Below are positions 57,894-64,000 of a stretch of DNA of 64,000 bases, one piece after another; positions within the stretch are counted from its first letter, which is position 1; each line of letters begins with the position of its first letter. The DNA comes from Phycisphaerae bacterium. Lineage in GTDB: Bacteria; Chloroflexota; Anaerolineae; 4572-78; J111. A model generated the notes under the pieces. That model was not told the origin of the DNA. It was given only the letters and a program-made list of their open reading frames with translations, and did not search any database. The translations under genes were made by a program, and so were the position numbers. Where the stretch lies: contig JANQQF010000099.1 in the NCBI GenBank assembly GCA_028285035.1, positions 1 through 64,000 of the forward strand. Direction: 5' to 3'.

Positions 57894-58856
57894 TTACGTT
57901 ACATTCAGGGCTAATCTAAAGCCCATATGTCCAGTTGAACTATCTGGGGTATTTGAGGTCCGAGCCGAGACTCGATAGCGGTTGCAATATGATTCGTGGC
58001 AAAGATAAGATCCCCCGCGCATAACCTTGCTGTAGCCCTCTTTGGGGCCAGTTGGGTTATTCCGAGAAGCTTTGCGGTGATAGGTTGGGCTAAACCAATC
58101 GGCGCACCATTCCCACACATTACCTGACATGTTGTATAAACCAAACTTGTTTGGCTTAAACGCATCAACAGGGGCGGTACTTAGGTAGCCATCCTCAGTT
58201 GTATTTTTAACTGGAAAGTTTCCCTGCCAAACATTGCAGTGATGCTTGCCCCCCTGTTCCAGCTTGTTGCCCCAGGGGAAGCGTTTCTGCTTCAATCCTC
58301 CCCGCGCCGCATATTCCCATTCCGCCTCGGTTAGGAGACGTTTCCCGGCCCATTGTGCGTATGCGGTAGCATCGTGCCAAGAAACATGGGTGACTGGGTG
58401 ATTGAGCCGATCTTCGAGTGAACTATGTGGCCCTTCTGGATGACGCCAATCCGCGTCATGCACTTGTCGCCACCAAGGGGCCTGTTGCACCGCACGGGTA
58501 GGCGGGTGATCTTCAGGTAAAAAGAGATGAAACACAAATGACCAGCCAAAACGTTCGGCTTCGGTCTTGTAATCCGTTGCCTCAACAAACTCAAGAAATT
58601 GGGCGTTTGAGACAGCAGTTGGCTCGATCCAAAAGGGTCGTACTTGAACCTGCCGGACAGGCCCCTCTCCATCTGCTGGGAAAGTTTTGTCGTTACTGCC
58701 CATCAAGAAATCGCCACCTTTGAGAAGAATCATCCCTTCAGTACTGCCTTTTTTCATGCTCATTTGTGAGCTTTCATCTGACACAGAGCGGTCTGATGGT
58801 TTTCGGGCAGGGGCACAACAAGACTGGGTTGATTGTTTAGCCGTCATATTAAACAT
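57894..58856 (-). CDS. Formylglycine-generating enzyme (sulfatase-modifying factor)
   Basis: This 320-residue aerobic FGE converts Cys in a CxPxR motif to formylglycine with O2. It keeps the copper-binding pair Cys286 and Cys291 in GSYLCHESYCNRYRVSAR, the family phrases GSNDKTFPADGEGPVRQV, TEAEWEYAARGG and NMSGNVWEWCADWF, and the end GHMGFRLA. Its own N terminus contains CAPAR (residues 14-18), which is an exact CxPxR substrate motif. The protein has no signal peptide, so it acts in the cytoplasm. No sulfatase gene is seen in this window. The start ATG 58856 has GAAAG upstream; ATG 58847 is an alternative. Confidence 0.9.
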   Translation of the reverse strand: MFNMTAKQSTQSCCAPARKPSDRSVSDESSQMSMKKGSTEGMILLKGGDFLMGSNDKTFPADGEGPVRQVQVRPFWIEPTAVSNAQFLEFVEATDYKTEAERFGWSFVFHLFLPEDHPPTRAVQQAPWWRQVHDADWRHPEGPHSSLEDRLNHPVTHVSWHDATAYAQWAGKRLLTEAEWEYAARGGLKQKRFPWGNKLEQGGKHHCNVWQGNFPVKNTTEDGYLSTAPVDAFKPNKFGLYNMSGNVWEWCADWFSPTYHRKASRNNPTGPKEGYSKVMRGGSYLCHESYCNRYRVSARTSNTPDSSTGHMGFRLALNVT

Positions 58857-59230
58857 TCGCTTTCAGATTTTTCAATATCGTAAAATATTATAGTCAATCA
58901 TCAAATTTTTGACAGTTGTACCTTTGATTTGTGGTCCCACTTTTACAAATCTTTTGCTTTGCATTTCTACGTGTAGATACCTTTGCCTTTTTCGCGACGT
59001 CTATCATCTGGCAGAGTTTTATCAGGTATGGTAAACTTTTTAAGACTGTTTAGATTCTATTAAACTGATTATTCGTATTAGAATCTGTTATGTTTCAGAG
59101 TGTCATGCCCAAATGGTTTTGTCGGGCATCCACTGGGTTATGAGCGATGGATTCCCACCAATAACACACGGGAATGACATAAACCAACACTTTTTTGAAA
59201 TACACATAATCGGTTATTTAAGGAAGACCT
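58857..59230. other. Gene-free region with a repeat and a small dyad
   Basis: No gene was seen. The region holds an 8-base inverted repeat AGATTCTA (59052-59059) with TAGAATCT (59079-59086), and the second copy of dispersed repeat family B (59097-59180). The promoter of the two-component operon must lie to the right of the repeat or be carried by it. Confidence 0.65.
59097..59180. repeat. Dispersed repeat family B, copy 2
   Basis: It shares TGGTTTTGTCGGGCATCCAC with copy 1 at 33571-33626. This copy is longer and has imperfect terminal arms, TGTCATGCCC at the left and GGGAATGACA at the right, so a hairpin-forming small element is likely. It ends 51 bases before the response-regulator start. 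Confidence 0.78.
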
Positions 59231-59953
59231 GTGCAACCAAAGTTACTCCTTGTCGATGACGAACCAGAATTTCTGACCTTGTTAAGCCAACAACTCGCTG
59301 AGGCTGGCTACACCGTGGAAACCGCTGAAGACGATCACGCCGCTTTATACTTGTATCAAGAAATTCAGCCCGATATGATTGTTCTTGATATTCGCTTCGG
59401 GGCCGAGGAGCGGCTTGGACTGGATATACTCAAAACTATCCGTCATGACCATAACGATCGCCACACTCCCATCCTCATGCTGACATCGTTATCGACCCCC
59501 GATATTCGGGAGCAGGTTGAACCACGCAGCTTTGATTTAGGGGCAACCGATTTTGTGCCAAAATCTATTGGCCCCCGTGGCTTGTTAGCTCGAGTGCGAG
59601 CTCGTCTCCCTCAAGCACTCCGCACCGTCTTGGTGATTGATGATTATCTTGAGATTGATACCCAAGCGGAAACCCTGCGCCGGAAAATTGAAGAGGGCTG
59701 GCAGGATGTGCCATTGGAACCAAAGGAGTTTCGAATCTTGGTGAAGCTCGTGCAGAATCCAGGGCGTGTTATCGAGCGAGAGGTGTTGGAGGCCTTTTTT
59801 GAAGGGGCACCCGAACCCAACCGTGTATTAAATCGATACATCTCTGAGTTGCGCCGGAAAATTGAGCCACAACCGGCCCAGCCAGAGTATATTGTGACCA
59901 AGCGTCAGGTTGGCTATAAATTTAGGGATTATCGTGCCAAATGGATTCGCTAA
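59231..59953 (+). CDS. OmpR-type response regulator
   Basis: This 240-residue regulator has a receiver domain (residues 1-125) with LLVDDEPEF (acidic pocket), phospho-acceptor Asp in MIVLDIRFG, LMLTSL and a Lys at FVPKS. A winged helix (about 140-235) follows, with PKEFRILVKLVQNPGRVI, ISELRRKIE and the wing TKRQVGYKF. It activates transcription when phosphorylated. The start is GTG 59231 with AGGAAGA upstream. The kinase gene overlaps its end by 13 bases. The phased direct repeat at 60858-60876 is a likely target. Confidence 0.92.
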   Translation: MQPKLLLVDDEPEFLTLLSQQLAEAGYTVETAEDDHAALYLYQEIQPDMIVLDIRFGAEERLGLDILKTIRHDHNDRHTPILMLTSLSTPDIREQVEPRSFDLGATDFVPKSIGPRGLLARVRARLPQALRTVLVIDDYLEIDTQAETLRRKIEEGWQDVPLEPKEFRILVKLVQNPGRVIEREVLEAFFEGAPEPNRVLNRYISELRRKIEPQPAQPEYIVTKRQVGYKFRDYRAKWIR

Positions 59954-60849
59954 CACTTTGGATTACCCTCCCCACCTTAATTTTATTTGGCCTTACCTGC
60001 TTTCTATTTGGCCTCATTGGTAGCTCGTTCTTCTTTAATCGGTATCACCGTGGCCGCCATCAGCAGCGCCTGAGTCAGCATGTCACCGAAAATGATCTCC
60101 AACGTCACACGATTATTGAGGAAGTGATCCGTGATTTGAAGCATCAATTGGGGAACTACCTCAACATCATCAAGCATCGATTGACCGTGATGCGGGGGGA
60201 GATGGAGCAACTTCCCAGCGACCAGCGCACCCGGTGGACTCAACGTTTGGGTGAGTCTTTGGATAACATCGGCTACTATGAATGGCGAATGACCCAACTC
60301 ATCGAGAACCTCGATTTTGTAGCTCGTTTGGAGAATCCCGACAGCATTTTGCCCTTTTCTGAGGTCAAGCCCGATGCTATTGTTGATGATGTCGTGCGAG
60401 ATTTGTATGATCGAGCCGAAGCCCGTCAAGTTGAGTTAAGCTGGTGGGCCAGACCCGAATTGTTTCCCCGTATCACAGCCAATCATGATGCCCTTCGTCA
60501 AGCCTTGATCAATATGATTGACAACGGGATAAAATATGCCGCCCCACAAAATGGAGCCGCGACCAAAGGCGAGGTTGATATTGTCCTTCAGGCAGTTGAT
60601 GGCAATACAATCACCATCGGGGTGGTTGATAATGGACCTGGTATCCCCCCCGATGATCTGTCACGACTCTTTGAAAAAGGTTACACGACCGAAGGGGCCC
60701 GCGGACGGCGGCCCAAAGAGGGGGGGATGGGGTTTGGCTTGTATATTGTCAGGACTGTCGCAGAGAAGCATCAAGGTCGGATCAAAGTGGAAAGCGTGGT
60801 GGGTGAAGGGGCGACCTTTACCTTGATTTTGCCGGTGCGAAGATTGTAG
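59941..60849 (+). CDS. Membrane sensor histidine kinase
   Basis: This 302-residue kinase has a single N-terminal membrane helix (about 5-27) and no periplasmic sensor loop to speak of. The H box is VIRDLKHQLGNYLNII with the phospho-accepting His, followed by a dimerisation helix. The HATPase_c domain has NMIDNGIKYA, DNGPGIPPDDLSRLF and GMGFGLYIVRTV. It may sense membrane state or a partner, possibly the lipoproteins downstream. The start ATG 59941 overlaps the regulator gene by 13 bases, so the pair is translationally coupled. Confidence 0.9.
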   Translation: MDSLTLWITLPTLILFGLTCFLFGLIGSSFFFNRYHRGRHQQRLSQHVTENDLQRHTIIEEVIRDLKHQLGNYLNIIKHRLTVMRGEMEQLPSDQRTRWTQRLGESLDNIGYYEWRMTQLIENLDFVARLENPDSILPFSEVKPDAIVDDVVRDLYDRAEARQVELSWWARPELFPRITANHDALRQALINMIDNGIKYAAPQNGAATKGEVDIVLQAVDGNTITIGVVDNGPGIPPDDLSRLFEKGYTTEGARGRRPKEGGMGFGLYIVRTVAEKHQGRIKVESVVGEGATFTLILPVRRL

Positions 60850-60857
60850 CCTGCAAC

Positions 60858-60876
60858 GGTAACATAGTGGTAACAT
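60858..60876 (+). promoter_or_regulatory. Pho-box-like direct repeat GGTAACAT ahead of lipoprotein genes
   Basis: GGTAACAT occurs at 60858-60865 and again at 60869-60876, an 11-base phase with a 4-base spacer between 7-base units. That geometry is the layout of PhoB-class boxes. It lies just after the kinase stop and 78 bases before the first lipoprotein gene, so it probably binds the cognate response regulator. Confidence 0.65.
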
Positions 60877-60953
60877 TGGCCTCGTAAACTGTGGATCAAA
60901 CTCGAACCTGAGGAAAGATTAGCTTTCTTTAGAGATGACAAGGAGATCCGCAT

Positions 60954-61895
60954 ATGACAAAATTGAGATTTTATGGTGCCCTGTTTCTAGCAATTGGATT
61001 TCTGACGGCCTGTCAGTCAGTCCTTGGTCAGAATAATAACAATGCTGTCGCTACCCAAGTGGCGTTACAAGCAACCGTTGTAACAATGCAGGAAACCGTG
61101 GTGGCCTTGGAAAGCAATGCCCAAGAGGCTGCTGAACAGGCTGCAGCTATTCAGGATGCGACAACATCTGAAGAAGATGAGGCTATCATCCCGCCAACAC
61201 CAGAGCCAGAAATTGTAGTCGTCACAGCAACACCTGTCGATACGCCAACCGATGTCCCGACAGCAACATCATTGCCCACAGAGCCTGCACCAACAAGCAC
61301 GCCGACGGTTCCCCCGACTGCAACCGATGAACCAGTCGCTGAGGTGGAGGCGAATCAGTCGACGCAACAGGATACAATCATCGTTGTGGTCACTGCGACT
61401 CCAGTGCCTTCACCAACGCCGAAGTCGTATGAAGATGCACCGGTCTTGATTTCTCCAGTGGAAGGGGCTGTTGTTGAAGAAAAGCGCGAGATGCTGTTGC
61501 AGTGGTCTTGGAATGGACTTTTAGCCGAAAATGAGCACTTTGACGTGAAAATCCGACCCGATGGTCAAGATCGATCTGCCTATGTTGCTTGGGAAGTGGG
61601 TGAGGGGCATAATTTTGTCGCAAATTTAACCCCCGGTCGATACTATTGGTCGGTCCAGGTGATTCAGGGGTATTATCAAAATGATAGTGGTCATCCAGAG
61701 GATCGAGTGTTTGAAGCCTTTCTCAGCCCAGAGAGTGAAGAGCGGTTGATTATCGTTGGCGAGCGACCACCGGACAATCCTCGCTCGGTTTCGCAAGCTG
61801 ATCCCGCTGCGCCTGAGTTGCCTGTGAGTTTGGCCTTGACAGGATTGGCCTTTGCTGCCTTTGTTGGATTTATTCAACGGCGGAAACTGATGTAA
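60954..61895 (+). CDS. Lipoprotein with Thr/Pro linker, beta domain and C-terminal anchor
   Basis: This 313-residue envelope protein has a lipobox LTAC at residues 17-20. A coiled-coil region, then a Thr/Pro/Ala-rich linker (about 70-165) and a beta-sandwich domain (about 170-275) follow. The domain contains HFDVKIRPDGQDRS, PGRYYWSVQVIQGYYQ and DRVFEAFLSPESEER. The C terminus is a hydrophobic segment followed by RRKLM, as in a membrane-anchored protein. It would be held at both ends on the cell surface. RBS AAGGAG precedes ATG 60954. A paralogue follows. Confidence 0.82.
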   Translation: MTKLRFYGALFLAIGFLTACQSVLGQNNNNAVATQVALQATVVTMQETVVALESNAQEAAEQAAAIQDATTSEEDEAIIPPTPEPEIVVVTATPVDTPTDVPTATSLPTEPAPTSTPTVPPTATDEPVAEVEANQSTQQDTIIVVVTATPVPSPTPKSYEDAPVLISPVEGAVVEEKREMLLQWSWNGLLAENEHFDVKIRPDGQDRSAYVAWEVGEGHNFVANLTPGRYYWSVQVIQGYYQNDSGHPEDRVFEAFLSPESEERLIIVGERPPDNPRSVSQADPAAPELPVSLALTGLAFAAFVGFIQRRKLM

Positions 61896-61945
61896 TTGTG
61901 AATTGTGAATGGTGGATTGACTCAAATATTCATCATTCACACATT
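61895..61945. repeat. Heptad repeat array (family C) between the two lipoprotein genes
   Basis: TGTGAAT, TGTGAAT, GGTGGAT, TGACTCA, then inverted AATATTC, ATCATTC, ACACATT follow with period 7. It begins at the stop codon of the first lipoprotein gene, as the array at 10905 does for the VOC gene. Confidence 0.8.
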
Positions 61946-61968
61946 TTGTGTTTAGGTTGAATACAGGA

Positions 61969-62832
61969 ATGAACTGGTGTAACCAAGTCTTACGAAAGCT
62001 AATTGTTGGTATTTGTGGCATCCTGGTATTAACAGGATGTCTTGGTGTTGGTGTGTATGATCCCCAAGCGACCGAGGTTGCTTTTCAGAGCACGTTTGTG
62101 GCGATGGAGGAAAAACTGGCTGGGTTGGAAACAGCGGTGGCTGCACAAGCAGATGCTACAACCGTGCCTGAACAACCATCAGCCACCCCATCGTTCACAC
62201 CGACTAACCCGCCATTCACACCCTCACCTGCTCCCACAAAGACTCCATCCCCGCTGCCAAAAACAGCCACCCCTACAGCGACACCAACCGAAACGAGAGC
62301 AAGTACGTCGCAGGGAGAAACAATCGTACTGGCCACGGCAACCTCGCCCCCCCAACCCACTGCAACATCAACTCTCCGTCCAACCCTATCGGCAACAGAA
62401 GTCCCACCAACGGAGGCCTCTCCCACAGCAACTGCTGAGCCAACAGATGAAGGGGCGTTACGTTTCGAAACCCCGCCCATCATCCTTGAGCCAGGCGATG
62501 GCATCACGATTGAGGAAACTCGAAATACCTTGATGCGTTGGGAGTGGCCTAACGAGTTGGCTGAGAACCAACATTTTGATATCAAAATCAAGCCCGAAGG
62601 TGGCGACGAGTCAATCTACGTGACGTGGGTTGATGAACCCACTTTGGATTGGTGGGCCAATCTACCCCCTGGTCGATATTTTTGGTCCGTCCAAGTCATT
62701 CAGGGCTACTATGAGAACAATAGTGGTGATCCCGAAGATCGGGTGTTTGAAGCCTTTCTCAGCCCAGAAAGTGAATGGCAGTTAATTACGATTAGCAAAA
62801 AGCCACCACCAACCTCAACCCCATCTCCTTAA
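61969..62832 (+). CDS. Paralogous lipoprotein with Thr/Pro linker and beta domain
   Basis: This protein of about 287 residues has a lipobox LTGC. A coiled coil, a long linker of Pro, Thr, Ser and Ala (about 60-170), and the same beta domain as its neighbour follow. The shared phrases are HFDIKIKPEGGDES, PGRYFWSVQVIQGYYE and DRVFEAFLSPESEW. The C-terminal hydrophobic anchor of the first copy is missing; it ends in a Pro/Thr-rich tail. ATG 61969 was chosen; the longer GTG start at 61948 adds seven residues. It probably is co-transcribed and acts in the same surface complex. Confidence 0.8.
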   Translation: MNWCNQVLRKLIVGICGILVLTGCLGVGVYDPQATEVAFQSTFVAMEEKLAGLETAVAAQADATTVPEQPSATPSFTPTNPPFTPSPAPTKTPSPLPKTATPTATPTETRASTSQGETIVLATATSPPQPTATSTLRPTLSATEVPPTEASPTATAEPTDEGALRFETPPIILEPGDGITIEETRNTLMRWEWPNELAENQHFDIKIKPEGGDESIYVTWVDEPTLDWWANLPPGRYFWSVQVIQGYYENNSGDPEDRVFEAFLSPESEWQLITISKKPPPTSTPSP

Positions 62833-62866
62833 CCTGAAAATACTATCCCACAACAAACAATGTCAA

Positions 62867-64000
62867 CTATTGAGCCTTGATAATTGTAGGCAAATACCCC
62901 ACATTTTTATGTAATGATAGATTGAGATCAGTGACCTCTGGTGGCACACCAACAAGCGGGCTGACCAAGGTCTGATAGCCATCAGCTCGGACTTCGATAT
63001 ACCAACAGCCAGCGCTGACATCCCAGCCATACCGACCATCAGGGCCAGTCACTTGTGGATTGATGGTCGGGCTAATTGCGACTGTGCTGCCGACCAGCGA
63101 GACGGGATGGACCCATTGGGCGATGGTCTGTTCAGCGCTAGTTAGCCCACTCCAGGCCCCAAATTGACCGTCACTGTTGATGGGCCGGCTGTCGACAGTA
63201 CGACAATCGCCAGATGAGACACTGTCAACATCCGGTTGCGCCTCCGGAACCGTGAAGAGGTTGACAATGGCACCGGGGATAACTTGGCCAGTTTGAGCAT
63301 CAGTGATGATGCCACTCGGGTCGTACAGACCAACCTCGCCCTCAATCGGAATCTCTACCTCGGCTCCACATTGGGCAGTGACTTTGACAGCGATATCACC
63401 ATCAGGTAGGTGGTCTGGAATGGTGAGCGTGACGTTGTAAGACGTGTCATCAACCGCCGTCATCGGGAAGGATTGATCGTTCAGCCAGAAGGTAACATCG
63501 GTTGGCGTGCTTTCATCGTTGCAGTTGATGGTCGCGATGATGTCTGCGGATCCCGAGCAGGCTAGTGGAAAACTCAAAAAGACCTGCCCCATTCCATTGA
63601 AATCAACTCGGCCACACCCTTCATCGACGCGGAGCGGGGGTGGGGGAATCGTGACCAATGAAGCGTTGATATTGGGGGTGATACTGGTCATTGCTACATC
63701 AAGGTCATCAGCCTCATTAAAAGCGGATTTGTTATTGAAATATTGCGGATAATGGTCACCACTGAGGCTGATAAATTGAACACGATACGTACCAGCCTCT
63801 AAAGCTTTAATTGTGTAATGTCCAGATATTGTGGTGAAGCTGCGGGCTACCGGATTCCAAGTTGAGTCAAAGCGATAAGCAATGATCATAATATTAGACA
63901 GAGGATTACCAGTTGTATCGGAGACCTTGCCACTGATTGTTGCTGTTCCTGTTGATGATTCCCTAAGGTTGTGAATAAACACATCGTTGGTTCCATTAAC
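62867..64000 (-). CDS. Secreted carboxypeptidase-regulatory-like repeat protein, N terminus beyond window
   Basis: The reading frame is open through the right edge of the window, so only the last 377 or so residues are seen. They contain at least two carboxypeptidase-regulatory or PKD-like beta domains, with ISGKVSDTTGNPLSNIMIIAY and SGIITDAQTGQVIPGAIVNLF. The first visible phrase NGTNDVFIHNLR resembles TolB-type beta-propeller loops, so a propeller may lie upstream. The protein ends NVGYLPTIIKAQ, the same YLP...K tail type as the VWA protein at 49290. It is likely exported and surface attached. No catalytic motif is visible. Confidence 0.78.
   Translation of the reverse strand, partial: VNGTNDVFIHNLRESSTGTATISGKVSDTTGNPLSNIMIIAYRFDSTWNPVARSFTTISGHYTIKALEAGTYRVQFISLSGDHYPQYFNNKSAFNEADDLDVAMTSITPNINASLVTIPPPPLRVDEGCGRVDFNGMGQVFLSFPLACSGSADIIATINCNDESTPTDVTFWLNDQSFPMTAVDDTSYNVTLTIPDHLPDGDIAVKVTAQCGAEVEIPIEGEVGLYDPSGIITDAQTGQVIPGAIVNLFTVPEAQPDVDSVSSGDCRTVDSRPINSDGQFGAWSGLTSAEQTIAQWVHPVSLVGSTVAISPTINPQVTGPDGRYGWDVSAGCWYIEVRADGYQTLVSPLVGVPPEVTDLNLSLHKNVGYLPTIIKAQ

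Noticed and set aside
1..64000. tRNA or rRNA genes, prophage or transposase genes
   Set aside because: I scanned the gaps for cloverleaf-like arms and the coding frames for transposase or phage motifs and saw none; a tRNA search program would be decisive.

Overview
The window looks like chromosomal DNA from a member of the Chloroflexota, probably an Anaerolineae- or Caldilineae-like filament. This rests on gene content: DUF2723 and GT39-type glycosyltransferases with the beta-sandwich tail common in that phylum, BTAD/NB-ARC/TPR regulators, secreted proteins ending in a YLP...K tail, MttB-family methyltransferases and many dispersed palindromic and heptad repeats. No rRNA, tRNA, CRISPR array, phage module or transposase gene was recognised. 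Taxonomy is an inference and was not tested by any search.

Layout. 1-9000: peroxiredoxin-like protein, soluble hybrid-type histidine kinase, a lone member of a novel Cys-rich family (2691), a DUF2723 membrane protein and a giant transporter-HEAT-cNMP protein. 9000-20000: endonuclease/phosphatase-fold enzyme, double VOC protein, MttB-like methyltransferase, hemolysin III, a MerR regulator with a textbook 19-bp-spacer promoter driving a beta-carbonic anhydrase, an SRPBCC protein, an AspT/YidE-type transporter, a MATE transporter fused to a MarR domain and a zinc-free MDR oxidoreductase. 20000-34000: a Clp_N/site-2-protease fusion followed by Pmp3 and two unlisted microproteins, a glycan-assembly block (GT4, unknown membrane protein, two GT39-like proteins), then three tandem 560-residue paralogues whose C-terminal half matches the lone gene at 2691. 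34000-43600: hydrolase, small protein, sarcosine-oxidase family enzyme, a large BTAD regulator, a single-domain response regulator, a double GNAT protein and an MFS efflux pump behind a possible attenuator. 43700-57000: an aromatic-acyl-CoA block (PaaA, MIP18/PaaD-N, two PaaB-like proteins, PaaC, separate PaaD-like zinc ribbon, alpha/beta hydrolase, crotonase, TetR) followed by two acyl-CoA ligases interleaved with two von Willebrand A proteins. 57000-64000: unknown protein, formylglycine-generating enzyme, OmpR-type two-component system, two paralogous lipoproteins and the 3' end of a secreted protein cut by the window edge.

How the parts fit. The Paa-like oxygenase, the crotonase, the TetR gene with a self-overlapping operator and the two CoA ligases (one benzoate-CoA-ligase-like) together suggest aerobic CoA-dependent breakdown of aromatic acids, although no PaaE reductase, PaaZ or thiolase lies in the window. 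The response regulator/kinase pair at 59231 sits directly upstream of a pho-box-like direct repeat and two surface lipoproteins, which suggests a cell-envelope signalling unit. The best candidates for undescribed biology are the four-member zinc-ribbon/PH-like family (2691 and 28419-33517), the Clp_N-S2P-microprotein cluster, the MATE-MarR fusion, repeats read in frame inside glycosyltransferases and the putative attenuator ahead of the MFS pump.

Many start codons below were moved inward from the longest open frame to the ATG that carries a ribosome-binding site; each such choice is explained in its entry.
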